This document shows positions 20,301-33,621 of a DNA stretch of 64,000 bases, in pieces. The first letter of the stretch is position 1; each line of letters starts with the position of its first letter. Position numbers and translations under genes: made by a program. The stretch covers positions 6,448,001-6,512,000 of the forward strand of contig NZ_JAFQ01000004.1 in the NCBI RefSeq assembly GCF_000526215.1, given 5' to 3'. This stretch comes from Nocardia sp. BMG51109. GTDB lineage: Bacteria > Actinomycetota > Actinomycetes > Mycobacteriales > Mycobacteriaceae. Below the pieces are notes generated by a model. It did no database searches and was not told the origin of the DNA. It saw nothing but the letters and a program-made list of their open reading frames with translations.

Positions 20301-20572
20301 CGGACATAGGAGGTGCCGCGGTGGGCGGGGTCGGGGTGGTAGAGGGCGTCCAGGTCCCAGCCCCGGTCGCCGGGAAAGTCACCGATCGCATCACGACCCT
20401 GCGAGACCAGCTCCCACAGCTCGAGCGGCGACCGCACCCCGCCCGGATACCGGCACGCCATCCCCACCACCGCGATCGGTTCGCCTGTGTGGTCGGCGTC
20501 CGCGCGCAGCCGCGCGTTCTCCTTCATCGAGGCCCGCAGTGCGCGGACCAGCTCTTCGGTGTCGACGGCCAT
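17345..20572 (-). CDS. Type I polyketide synthase: KS, degenerate AT, thioesterase; no ACP
   Basis: This 1,075-residue protein opens with a coiled docking helix (1-28) and a complete KS (about 31-455) with active-site Cys203 in DTACSSS, plus EAHGTGT and [10 protein letters not shown]. The AT region (about 530-760) is shortened. The GQGSQ loop reads VGAHPG, the GHSxG nucleophile motif reads AGSGAG, and the substrate-specificity HAFH block is missing. No LGxDSL-type ACP site is present. A thioesterase closes the protein, with Ser936 in GHSIGG and a His in DADHFSIL. It follows the larger PKS by 15 bases and should receive its chain through docking. Condensation here would need an ACP and malonyl supply in trans. 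Confidence 0.93.
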   Translation of the reverse strand: MAVDTEELVRALRASMKENARLRADADHTGEPIAVVGMACRYPGGVRSPLELWELVSQGRDAIGDFPGDRGWDLDALYHPDPAHRGTSYVRHGGFLSGVTDFDPQFFGISPREAPAMDPQQRLLLEGTWELCEHAGIDPASLRGSRTGVFAGLMYQDYTWLAARHADALLGRWGMGMMSSVASGRVAYVFGFNGPALTIDTACSSSLVSTHLAMQALRRGEIDLAVAGGVTVMSTPTVYIEFSRQRGLAPDGRCKSFADHADGTGWSEGMGLVMLERVGDARRNGHEIHALLRGSAINSDGASNGLTAPSGPAQERVIRAALADAGLRPDDIDAVEAHGTGTALGDPIEANALLGTYGRHRPPERPLRLGSVKSNIGHTQGAAGASGLIKTIMALRHNILPRTLHADVPSSKVDWSAGTLTLLTTEHPWPARPQAPRRAAVSAFGVSGTNAHLIVEEPPAPQPVTRPPAAPGTALVFPLSARTARALSAQARQLEDRLGTLPQDRLLDLAHGLATARAHLEHRAAVVATTVAELRAALGTVASRPAPARAEHHDGIARGAGIKGGHRVAFLVGAHPGWHRAAADLLTAAPVFAERFHACARALAAAGGADLVAVVAGAHGAPPADREDVARQGVFALAVASAAVWQAHIPGAHPVAGSGAGAVAARVIDGSATVEDGAREVVSETAATDSGNRAAELATAGYRTFLELGPRSGPPGPTGDTIDDADDTVVIGGLAPFGPAGTRDIETAVATAYAAGARIDWAALYPSSDTYHRIELPTHPFQRRRFWLDAQGPRVPSRREDGTPPRATQTLSALVRRADMADDLVGAATMLAAAARYQPTFDTTEGLPHSRFAHLVSEGTEPVLICVPSFLAGSGPHQFARLATSFAPRPRAFALTLPGFAAATAQPSSWPVAIDALAETIGATCGDAPFVLLGHSIGGVLAHSVTEHLERIGRPPRGLVMIDTFDPEPGGRNDTFSWAMRQILARDPDGVVVTDANLLAMANYLRLFDEWKPASITTPSLAVNAARAVDPTAPHRHWTASDDEVDIDADHFSILEQHAPHAAAAIERWLRSTEG

Positions 20573-20587
20573 GGCGGGCAGGTCCTT

Positions 20588-26221
<5,634 letters not shown>

Positions 26222-26262
26222 CCTCGTGCCCTCTCCCCGATGGAATGTGGTGTCTCCGACGG

Positions 26263-27642
26263 TCACACGAGTTGCGTGCGGATCAGCCGCGGATGGCGAT
26301 CCTGCGCGGCGAGTACCGACGAGACCGCACCCGCGCCCAGGAACGCCAGCGGTTCGGGCGGGAACGGTTTCTCCTTGCCGTGCACGAACAGCAGGTTGCT
26401 GTAGGAGGTGTCGCGGCCGAGGATCAGGTCGCGCAGGGATTTGCCCGCGGTGTGGGTGAGCGCGATTCCGTTGCCGCAGTAGCCGTGTGCGTAGAATCGC
26501 CCGTCGCCCAGCGCGCCGATATGCGGCACGACCTCGCGGGTGATCGCGACGCATCCGCCGTAGGTGTGGGTGAACGGCACATCCCGCCACATCGGGAAGT
26601 AGCGGCTCAGCACACCGCGCAGCGCCTCGGTGGCCGCCGGTTTGTCGATGTTGCCGGCGACGTCCATGTTGCGGCGGAAGCGATAGTGGGCGCGGCCGCC
26701 GCCGAACAGCAGCCGATTGCCCGCGGTGAGGCGGCCGAACACGATGAAGTTGCCCGCCTCGACGAACCCCTCTCGCTCGGGCCAGTGGACCGCGCCCAGT
26801 TCCTCGTCGGTCAGCGGGCGGGTCACCGCGGCGTAGCTCCACACCGGCACCACCTTGCGCCGGAACTCGGCGAACTGGTGCTGGTAGGCGTTGGTCGCGT
26901 ACAGCAGCTTGCTCGCGGTCACTCGCGCGTGTGGCGTTCGCACCACGTGCCCGGTCGGTGTCGTCTCCACCGTCAGCGCCGGGGTCTGCTCGTGTACCGA
27001 GACCCCTGTCGCGGTGACGGCGCGCAACAGTCCGCGGGCCAGCCGATGTGGATTGATCAGTGCCCCGCCGACCTTCACGGCCGCCTCGATGCCGGGAGAA
27101 CCGATCCGCTCCCGCGCCCGGGTGCGGTCGAGCAGATCCAAGCCGGATTTCGCGCCGAGGCGTGCGGCCAGCTCGAGGTCTCGTTCGAGCAGGCGGATCT
27201 GGTCGGTGGTGGCCGCCACCTGGTAGTAGCCGGCGGATTCGAACTCGGCGTCGATGTCCTGCTTGACGCAGAAGCGGTTCAGCTCGAGGATCGACTTGCC
27301 CACGGCGGCGTAGGCGAGTTTCGCGCGGTCCGTGCCGAACCGGTGTACCAGGGCGCCGAGGCTGTGCCCGATGGTCGGGGTCACGAAGCCGTCGTTGTGG
27401 CCCGACGCGCCGGCGCCGGCGTAGTCCGCCTCCAGAATGTGGATCTCGAGGGACGGATCGGCCTTTCGGAGGAAGTGCGCGGTCCACAGCGCGGTGTAGC
27501 CGCCGCCGATGATGCAGACATCGCAGGTGACGTTGTCGCGCAGTGGTGGGCCGGGAACGACGGGTTCGGTTTCCCGCCAATAGATTTCGTGTTTCACCCC
27601 GGTGTTCTCGGTGCCGGTACGAGCCGGTGCGATATCTGTCAT
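26263..27642 (-). CDS. FAD-dependent amine oxidase-like protein (DAO/PuuB type)
   Basis: This 459-residue protein is a D-amino-acid-oxidase-fold flavoprotein. It has CDVCIIGGGYTALWTAHFL at the N terminus, GASGHNDGFVTPTIG at the flavin edge, and the C-terminal YGGCVAITREVVPHIG and YCGNGIALTHTAGK segments that close the FAD site. Relatives include gamma-glutamylputrescine oxidase and sarcosine oxidase-like enzymes acting on amines. It lies 41 bases upstream of the large PKS in the same operon. In the working model it could oxidise an amine or cyclic imine; the substrate is not shown by sequence. Confidence 0.85.
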   Translation of the reverse strand: MTDIAPARTGTENTGVKHEIYWRETEPVVPGPPLRDNVTCDVCIIGGGYTALWTAHFLRKADPSLEIHILEADYAGAGASGHNDGFVTPTIGHSLGALVHRFGTDRAKLAYAAVGKSILELNRFCVKQDIDAEFESAGYYQVAATTDQIRLLERDLELAARLGAKSGLDLLDRTRARERIGSPGIEAAVKVGGALINPHRLARGLLRAVTATGVSVHEQTPALTVETTPTGHVVRTPHARVTASKLLYATNAYQHQFAEFRRKVVPVWSYAAVTRPLTDEELGAVHWPEREGFVEAGNFIVFGRLTAGNRLLFGGGRAHYRFRRNMDVAGNIDKPAATEALRGVLSRYFPMWRDVPFTHTYGGCVAITREVVPHIGALGDGRFYAHGYCGNGIALTHTAGKSLRDLILGRDTSYSNLLFVHGKEKPFPPEPLAFLGAGAVSSVLAAQDRHPRLIRTQLV

Positions 27643-27663
27643 CGGTGTCCCTCCACTGCCGGA

Positions 27664-28860
27664 TCAGATCAACGGAATCGTGGGCTCGAGCCCGAGCAGG
27701 CTACGGCCGTAGGCCTCCGCGCCGACGGACGGTTGCAGCAGCCCGTGATTCGCGAACGCGAGAACGTCGCGGTGGAAACGCTGGAAGTGGTTGCTGGTGC
27801 GGATCACCGAACCGCCCGAGGCGGTGTACAGGTCGTCGACCACTTCCCGGGCGAGCTGTACCGCGTAGCCGGCATGCCCGCGGAGGGCGAGTTTCTCGTC
27901 GACCGTCGGCTCGGCGCGGGCGTCCGCGCGGTCCTGCAGCAGCGCTGCGCAACGGTCGAGCAGCGCCTCCGCGGCGGCGAGTTTGGCGGCGGCCGTGCCG
28001 ATCTGGGCGTGTGTGATCGGGTGCTGAGCCTGGTCGAACCAGGTGGTGAAGGTGATCGGCTTGCCCGGTACCCGTTCGAGGAACAGTTCGTAGGCGCCGC
28101 GGGCGGTTCCCACGATCGTGGCGGCCGACTCGGCCAGCAGCAGGCCCATGAAGGCGTAGGTGCGGCCCGGCCGGGCGGCGCCGGCGCGGCTCGGGTCGCC
28201 GCCGTAGAACATCTGGTCGACGGTGATCACGCGATGGGCCGGAACGAAGACGTCGCCGATGGTGATCGTGCAGCTGCCGGTTCCGGCGGCCGCGCTGACC
28301 TGCCAGTCGTCGACGATCACCAGCTCGGTGGTCGGCACGACGCCCAGTAACTGGCCCCAGCTGCCGTCCGCGCGCTGCAGCGCGCCCGCGACGAAGCTCC
28401 ACTCGGCACCGCGGCATCCGGACGCGAACGGGCATGCGCCGTTGAGTTTGTAACCACCGTCGGTCTCGGTGTACATGCTGGTGGGGGCCACGCTGATGGA
28501 GAAGCGGGTGTCGATGTCGGCGAAGATCTCCTCCTGCGCCCGGTCGGGCAGCAGGGAGGCGAGATAGGCGCCTTCGGTCGCGGCGCTGGCGGTCCATGCC
28601 GAGGACCCGCATCCGCGGCCCACCTCGGCCAGCACCCGGGCGACCTGAGCCACCGGTAGTTCCAGGCCACCGAATCGCTCGGGCACCGCGACCCGGAACA
28701 CCCCCGCCTCGGTGAGCAGCCGGATGCTCTCCTCGGGTAGCCAGCGGTCGGCTTCGGCCTGGATGCCGTTGTCGCGCAACGCGGGGACCGCAGCACCTAC
28801 CGCGGTCAGAACGGAATCGAAATCTGTTGTCAGTGGCGTAGTTTCGTGTGTTGAAGTCAA
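27664..28860 (-). CDS. Acyl-CoA dehydrogenase-fold flavoprotein (possible group D monooxygenase)
   Basis: This 398-residue protein has the acyl-CoA dehydrogenase fold, with an N-terminal helical domain (LTEAGVFRVAVPERFGGLELP) and a middle beta domain. The GACPFASGCRGAEW segment resembles HsaA/HpaB-type two-component flavin monooxygenases more than true dehydrogenases. It may therefore hydroxylate or dehydrogenate an intermediate using reduced flavin. The start is probably TTG at 28860, because GAGGAG lies six bases upstream; an ATG 57 bases earlier has no such site. It heads the PKS operon and diverges from the second MaoC gene. Confidence 0.8.
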   Translation of the reverse strand: MTSTHETTPLTTDFDSVLTAVGAAVPALRDNGIQAEADRWLPEESIRLLTEAGVFRVAVPERFGGLELPVAQVARVLAEVGRGCGSSAWTASAATEGAYLASLLPDRAQEEIFADIDTRFSISVAPTSMYTETDGGYKLNGACPFASGCRGAEWSFVAGALQRADGSWGQLLGVVPTTELVIVDDWQVSAAAGTGSCTITIGDVFVPAHRVITVDQMFYGGDPSRAGAARPGRTYAFMGLLLAESAATIVGTARGAYELFLERVPGKPITFTTWFDQAQHPITHAQIGTAAAKLAAAEALLDRCAALLQDRADARAEPTVDEKLALRGHAGYAVQLAREVVDDLYTASGGSVIRTSNHFQRFHRDVLAFANHGLLQPSVGAEAYGRSLLGLEPTIPLI

Positions 28861-28919
28861 CGGGACTCCTCGTTCACCATGGTGGGGACAGATACGCACG
28901 ATCCGGTGGGGTGGCAAGA

Positions 28920-29732
28920 GTGGACATCGTTACGCCGACTTCCTTCGTCGAAACCACGGCCACGGTGACGGCCGAGCAGGTGCGCGCCTATTCCGCCGCG
29001 ACCCTGCAGGCCGAGCTCGGGGTCGAGCAGAACGGCGCGGCCCCAGCGCTTTTCGCGATCGGCGCGCTGGCCGGCCCGGCGCTCGAGCAGGTACGCCACC
29101 GCCATCTCGGTGATCCGGCGCCGACGCTGATCCACGTCGCGCAGGATGTGCGGGTGGGGACGGTGCCGCGGATCGGTGACACGATCGGCATCCGGGCGCG
29201 CATCCGCGACGTCGTCGACGTCGGACCGGCCGCCGCGCTGGTGCTCGAGGTGCGTGCCGAGGCGGCCGGTGAGGCGACGACCGGCTCCGCGACCGTGCTG
29301 ATGCCCGAACAGCCTCGGGTGCACCGTCGTTCGCCGCGCCCGCCCCGCGCCGGACAGGGTGCGCTGATCGCGGAGCGCGTGGTGGAGCTGCCGGCCGAGC
29401 TGCCCGCTCGGTACGCCGATGCCACCGACGACCGCAACCCGATCCATCTCGACGCCGCGGTCGCGCGGGCGGCCGGGTTGCCGGGCGTGGTGCTGCACGG
29501 CATGGCGACCTACGCGATCGTGTGGGCCGCCGTTCGCGGGGCTCTGGCCGATTCGGGGCGCGAAATCGTCGGTTCGCGAGTACGTTTCGCCCGTCCCGTC
29601 GTCCCCGGGCACGCCCTGCGGGTGCGGGTCCTGCGGACCGGCGAGCCGGGCCTGCTGACGGTGTCGGTGGAGCAGCACGGGCGGCAGGTACTGCGCGATA
29701 CCTATTTCACCCTGGACCGGCCGGTCGACTGA
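28920..29732 (+). CDS. MaoC-like double-hotdog dehydratase
   Basis: This protein of about 270 residues has two hotdog halves; the second holds the hydratase signature ATDDRNPIHLDAAVARAAGLPGVVLHGMATY with its Asp/His pair. It resembles the dehydratase at 15022-15909 in layout. GTG at 28920 is chosen; an in-frame GTG at 28911 is possible. It stands alone on the plus strand between the two minus-strand operons and converges on the KAS III-like gene. A role in dehydrating a 3-hydroxyacyl-ACP of the same pathway is inferred from position. Confidence 0.8.
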   Translation: MDIVTPTSFVETTATVTAEQVRAYSAATLQAELGVEQNGAAPALFAIGALAGPALEQVRHRHLGDPAPTLIHVAQDVRVGTVPRIGDTIGIRARIRDVVDVGPAAALVLEVRAEAAGEATTGSATVLMPEQPRVHRRSPRPPRAGQGALIAERVVELPAELPARYADATDDRNPIHLDAAVARAAGLPGVVLHGMATYAIVWAAVRGALADSGREIVGSRVRFARPVVPGHALRVRVLRTGEPGLLTVSVEQHGRQVLRDTYFTLDRPVD

Positions 29733-29743
29733 TCCGGCCGCGG

Positions 29744-30742
29744 TCATCCCGACCACCGCACGGCGGCCGCGGAGGCCATATCGCCGGCGTGCGCGAAACC
29801 GGCGAACACCACCAGATCGCCGTCGGCGACCGACCCCGCGCGCAGCGCGCGTTCGAAGGTCACCGGGACTCCGGCCGTGTACAGGTTCCCGTAGTCGTCG
29901 AAGGAGTCGATGTGCCGCTCGGCGGGGACGCCGAGGGCCTGGCGCCAGTTCTGCAGAAACATCTTGTTCGGCTGGTTGGTGATCAGCACGTCGATATCTT
30001 CGGTGGCCACGCCGATCTGCTTGCACACGTCGGTCACCGCCTCGGGGACCAGCCGGTTGCCGCGCTCGATGATGTCGCCGAGCTTGTCGGGCGGGAAGCT
30101 CACCATCAGCTCCTCGGTTCCCGGCTCCCAGTACTTCCTGGTTCCCGACAGGCCGAGATCGGGGGCGTACTCCGGTGCGTGAATCACGCTGGCGCCCATC
30201 AGCTGCGCACCGCCGGTCGCGCTGAGGTAGGCGACGCCGCAGCCGTCGCCGGCGACCGCCGCGTAGGGGCTCTTGCGGACGTGGGGCTGGGAAAAGAACT
30301 GTCCCGCACCGTTTTGCACATTGCACAGCAGCGCGGTGCGCACCGCCCCGCTGCCGATCATGGTGTCGGCCAGCTTCAGCATGTAGCCGAACGACGCGCA
30401 GCCGCCGTTGTGCAGGTCGATGATCCAGTGTGGTGTGCAGCCGAGCAGCCGGGCGGTTTCGGCGCCCGAACCGGTGATCGGGTGATCCGGCAGCATGACG
30501 TTGGTGATCAGCAGATCGACCGCGCCGGCCGGTTCGGTACCCAGCCGGTCGAACATCGGCCGCGCCGCCGCGGCGATCATGTCCGCGGCGCGTTCGCTTG
30601 TCACGTGGTGGCGGGTGGTGGGCGCTTTGAACAGTGGATTGGCGGCGATCGGACTGGCCAGCTCCTCCTCGGTGAAGAAGAAAGTCGCTGGAACGGGTGG
30701 GCCGGGCAGATAGCTTCCGAAGTCGTGGATACCTGTGGGCAT
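29744..30742 (-). CDS. KAS III-like ketosynthase/acyltransferase with altered catalytic triad
   Basis: This 332-residue thiolase-fold protein aligns with beta-ketoacyl-ACP synthase III. The nucleophile is Cys115 (DLHNGGCASFGY). The usual HQAN block reads TNQPN, placing Asn256 where the catalytic His is expected, and Asn286 (DDYGNLYTAG) matches the third member. Loss of the His, needed for decarboxylative condensation, suggests either a changed mechanism or a non-decarboxylating acyl transfer. It is the last gene of the ACP-led minus-strand operon, 19 bases after the methyltransferase. Confidence 0.85.
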   Translation of the reverse strand: MPTGIHDFGSYLPGPPVPATFFFTEEELASPIAANPLFKAPTTRHHVTSERAADMIAAAARPMFDRLGTEPAGAVDLLITNVMLPDHPITGSGAETARLLGCTPHWIIDLHNGGCASFGYMLKLADTMIGSGAVRTALLCNVQNGAGQFFSQPHVRKSPYAAVAGDGCGVAYLSATGGAQLMGASVIHAPEYAPDLGLSGTRKYWEPGTEELMVSFPPDKLGDIIERGNRLVPEAVTDVCKQIGVATEDIDVLITNQPNKMFLQNWRQALGVPAERHIDSFDDYGNLYTAGVPVTFERALRAGSVADGDLVVFAGFAHAGDMASAAAVRWSG

Positions 30743-30761
30743 ATCGTCGTCCGTTCTGGGT

Positions 30762-31634
30762 CTAGCACCGCTGGAAGATGATTCGGGCCAGGCCGGCGTG
30801 TCTGTGGCGGAACACCTGGACGGAGACGTCCAGGTAGCGTTCGTAGCGCTCGACCATCTCCGCGCCGACGAGATCGACCGCCTCCGTCCGGTGCGCCCGC
30901 AGCTGATCCAGCCAGACACCGCAGGTCCGCGCGTAGTGCGCGGCGTCGTTGCGGACCGACACCACATCGAGCAGGCCCTCGCTCGCCGCGAACACCTCCG
31001 CCAGCCAGGGGACCTCCGATTCGGGGAAGATCCAGCGATTGACCCTGATCATCTCGCGCTGGATCGACCAGTCGGCGTTCGTATTGTGGCCGCGCACAAT
31101 GGTTTGCAGCCCGAGGCGCCCGTCGTCGACCAGCCAGGACCGGCAACGGGTGAAGAACTGCCGGTAGGCCTCGATCTTGTGCTCCCTGCTCATACCGAGA
31201 TTGGCGAAATGCTCCATCGCGCCGATCGAGACGACCGCGTCGTAGGGCCGGTCGGGGCGGTGCTCGTTCCAGTTCTCCAGCCGCAGATCGCAGCGGTCGT
31301 CGGACCACGCGCCGGTGGTGGCCAGCTGGGCCGCGCTGAGGGTCAGCCCGGTGACGTGCTCGACGCCGTGGGTCCCGAGCAGCCGCCGCACCATGGCGCC
31401 CCAGCCGAATCCGACGTCGAGCACCCGCGCGGCCCCGGCCGCGCCGGCGGCGGCCGCGAGATAGTCGTGCTTGCGTTGCTGGGCGCGTTCGAGGGTGTCG
31501 CCGGGTTCTTCCCACAGCGCGCACGAGTAGGTCATGCTCGGATCGAGCCAGAGCCGGTAGAACTCGTTGCCGGCGTCGTAGTGGTGCTGGATGGCCGAGG
31601 CCGACGCCCCCAGATAGCCGGTGCCGGTGGTCAT
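30762..31634 (-). CDS. Cyclopropane-fatty-acid-synthase-family SAM methyltransferase
   Basis: This 290-residue protein has the family opening QHHYDAGNEFYRLWLDPSMTYSCALW, the SAM-binding VLDVGFGWGAM, the LTLSAAQ segment and SIGAMEHF. Cyclopropane and mycolic-acid methyltransferases add a methylene or methyl group to a double bond in a lipid chain, which fits the two desaturases in the locus. It is shorter in sequence detail than classic CmaA and could methylate another group. It overlaps the upstream SDR gene by four bases (ATGA), showing translational coupling. Confidence 0.85.
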   Translation of the reverse strand: MTTGTGYLGASASAIQHHYDAGNEFYRLWLDPSMTYSCALWEEPGDTLERAQQRKHDYLAAAAGAAGAARVLDVGFGWGAMVRRLLGTHGVEHVTGLTLSAAQLATTGAWSDDRCDLRLENWNEHRPDRPYDAVVSIGAMEHFANLGMSREHKIEAYRQFFTRCRSWLVDDGRLGLQTIVRGHNTNADWSIQREMIRVNRWIFPESEVPWLAEVFAASEGLLDVVSVRNDAAHYARTCGVWLDQLRAHRTEAVDLVGAEMVERYERYLDVSVQVFRHRHAGLARIIFQRC

Positions 31635-32572
31635 TTCCCACCCCCGCGGGCCGGTGCCGGGCCGGTACGCGCGATGCGTCCCAGCCGTTCCATGCGGGCC
31701 GCCAGGGTGATGGTGCCCTCCAGCCGGAACGGCGGCGGCCGTCTCCCGTCGACGTCGTCGAAGCCGTACTTCGCTGCCAGATCACCGACCGACAGTCGCG
31801 CGCCGGCGTACGAGGCCAGGTCCGGGTCGGCGCCCAGCGCCGCGACGGCTCGGCCCACGTACTCCGGGGAGTGCGCGATCCGGGCCGGTCCCTCGCCGAC
31901 GAGATCCCATGCGCCCGCGACCCTTTCGGTGCGGACGAAGCCGGGATGCAGTGCCACCGCCACGACCGGGGTCTTGCGCAGGTCGTAGGTCATCCCCACG
32001 ACCATGCGGTCGGAGGCGTACTTGCAGATGTCGTAGGGCGTCTGGCCGAGATAGACGTCACCGTCGGTGAACGACACATTCACGATGAGCCCGGCGGGCG
32101 CCTGCATCAGCAGCGGGGCCGCCAGGCGGCTGACCGCGAACTGGCCGCGCAGCGATCCGGCGAACAGGTCGTAGCGCCACATCGGCTGCTTCCAGAACGG
32201 CGCGTGGAACGGCGCCTCCTCGCTGAACCGTTCGTAGCCGGCCCACGCGTTGTTCACCAGCAGGTCCAACCGGCCGCCTTCGGCGGCGATCGTCTCGACC
32301 AGCGCCGCGTTGTCGGCGTCGTCGGTGTGGTCGCAGCGCACCGCGATGCCCTTGCCGCCGCGCAGGCTCACCTGCTCGGCGGCCTCCTCGACGGTGCCCG
32401 GGACCCCCTCGGTACTGCCGCCGTCGCGGGTGCTGCGGCCGGTGACGTAGACCGTCGCACCGCAGTCGCCCAGCGCCAGCGCCACGCCCAGCCCCACTCC
32501 GCGGCTCGCGCCGGTCACCAGGGCGACCCGGCCGGAGAGGTCCGGTGGTTGCCAGTTTCCGCTCGTCGTCAT
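31631..32572 (-). CDS. Short-chain dehydrogenase/reductase
   Basis: This 313-residue classical SDR has the nucleotide-binding VALVTGASRGVGLG, the LVNNAW motif, the catalytic Ser in VNVSFTDG and the YxxxK pair in TPYDICK. The Arg in VTGRSTRDG suggests NADP(H). The 40-residue C-terminal extension is unusual. Substrate is unknown; in context it may reduce a keto group on the lipid chain. It starts 17 bases after the thioester-reductase-like gene and overlaps the methyltransferase. Confidence 0.88.
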   Translation of the reverse strand: MTTSGNWQPPDLSGRVALVTGASRGVGLGVALALGDCGATVYVTGRSTRDGGSTEGVPGTVEEAAEQVSLRGGKGIAVRCDHTDDADNAALVETIAAEGGRLDLLVNNAWAGYERFSEEAPFHAPFWKQPMWRYDLFAGSLRGQFAVSRLAAPLLMQAPAGLIVNVSFTDGDVYLGQTPYDICKYASDRMVVGMTYDLRKTPVVAVALHPGFVRTERVAGAWDLVGEGPARIAHSPEYVGRAVAALGADPDLASYAGARLSVGDLAAKYGFDDVDGRRPPPFRLEGTITLAARMERLGRIARTGPAPARGGGK

Positions 32573-32589
32573 GGCTCAGGTCCTTTTCG

Positions 32590-33621
32590 TCAGGTCGCGG
32601 AGGCGGATTCGTCCGCCCAGTACTTCAGGCTGTTGCGGTAGGCGTCGCGATCACACGGGAACTCGACGCCGAGCCGTTGCGCCAGTTCGGTTTTCGAGGT
32701 GGGCAGGACACCGCCCGCCGCGTAGGTCATCTCGCTGACGTCGATCAGCACCTTGATGAACGACCGGGACAGCGGGTGCAGCTCGGCCAGCGGGACGGGA
32801 AGGGGCAGGCGGGGATCGACGATGGTCAGATCCGTGAGCCGGCGGCCCAGCGACGCCGCGTGGTCGAGCAGGATCTCGCGGCCCTCGGGCACCGTCATGG
32901 CGTCGCCGCCGTAGGTGAGCCAATAGATCTGCCCCCGCAGATCGTCCGCGTCGACGGCCCGCACGACCGCGTCGACGGTGACGTCGAGGGGAACGAAGTC
33001 GAGCAGGTTGGTCGGATGCGCGGGCAGGTAGGGCGCCTTGCCGCGACAGATGAACTCCGACATCACCTGCACGATCTGGCGTTTGCTGCTGGCCCCGGTG
33101 CGGGAGTCGCCGACCAGGTTGGTCGGCCGGAAGATCGCATACGGCACTCCGGCGGCGGCGAGCAGCCTTTCCGCCTCGAGCTTGGACCAGACGTAGGGCC
33201 GGACCACATTGTCCTCCGCCACGTCGGCCAGGCCGGTGCGTTCGATACCGTGGACGAAACACGTACTCAGGTAGTGCACCGGCGCACCGGCCCGGCGGGC
33301 GAACTCGATCACCCGGGCGGTGCCGTCGATGTTGATGTCCTGGTAGCGGGCGCGTTCCAGACCCCACGTGGTCAATGCGCCCGAGTGCACCACCACGTCG
33401 GTGCGTTCGGCCAGCTCGTGCCAGCGGGCCTCGGTCAGCCCCAGCCACGGCCGGGCCAGATCCCCGTGCACGACCTCGGCCACCTCCGGCTGCTCGGTGT
33501 CGGTGTGCACCAGTCCGGTGACGTGATGGTGCGACAGCTCGGCCGTCAGCGCCCGCCCGATCACGCCGGACGGACCGGTCACCAGGATGTGTCGTTTGCG
33601 TTGTGCTGCCACATCTTTCAT
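32590..33621 (-). CDS. Stand-alone thioester-reductase-like extended SDR
   Basis: This 343-residue protein has an N-terminal Rossmann motif LVTGPSGVIGRAL, the HGDLARPWLGLTEARWHELAERTDVVVHSGAL stretch typical of thioester-reductase (NAD_binding_4) domains, and the catalytic YVWSK. Such domains release a carrier-bound acyl chain as an aldehyde or alcohol using NAD(P)H. Here the domain is a separate protein, coupled by ATGA overlap (33618-33621) to the acyl-AMP ligase. It may act on chains carried by the operon ACP. A sugar-epimerase-like function is less likely given the neighbours. Confidence 0.8.
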   Translation of the reverse strand: MKDVAAQRKRHILVTGPSGVIGRALTAELSHHHVTGLVHTDTEQPEVAEVVHGDLARPWLGLTEARWHELAERTDVVVHSGALTTWGLERARYQDINIDGTARVIEFARRAGAPVHYLSTCFVHGIERTGLADVAEDNVVRPYVWSKLEAERLLAAAGVPYAIFRPTNLVGDSRTGASSKRQIVQVMSEFICRGKAPYLPAHPTNLLDFVPLDVTVDAVVRAVDADDLRGQIYWLTYGGDAMTVPEGREILLDHAASLGRRLTDLTIVDPRLPLPVPLAELHPLSRSFIKVLIDVSEMTYAAGGVLPTSKTELAQRLGVEFPCDRDAYRNSLKYWADESASAT

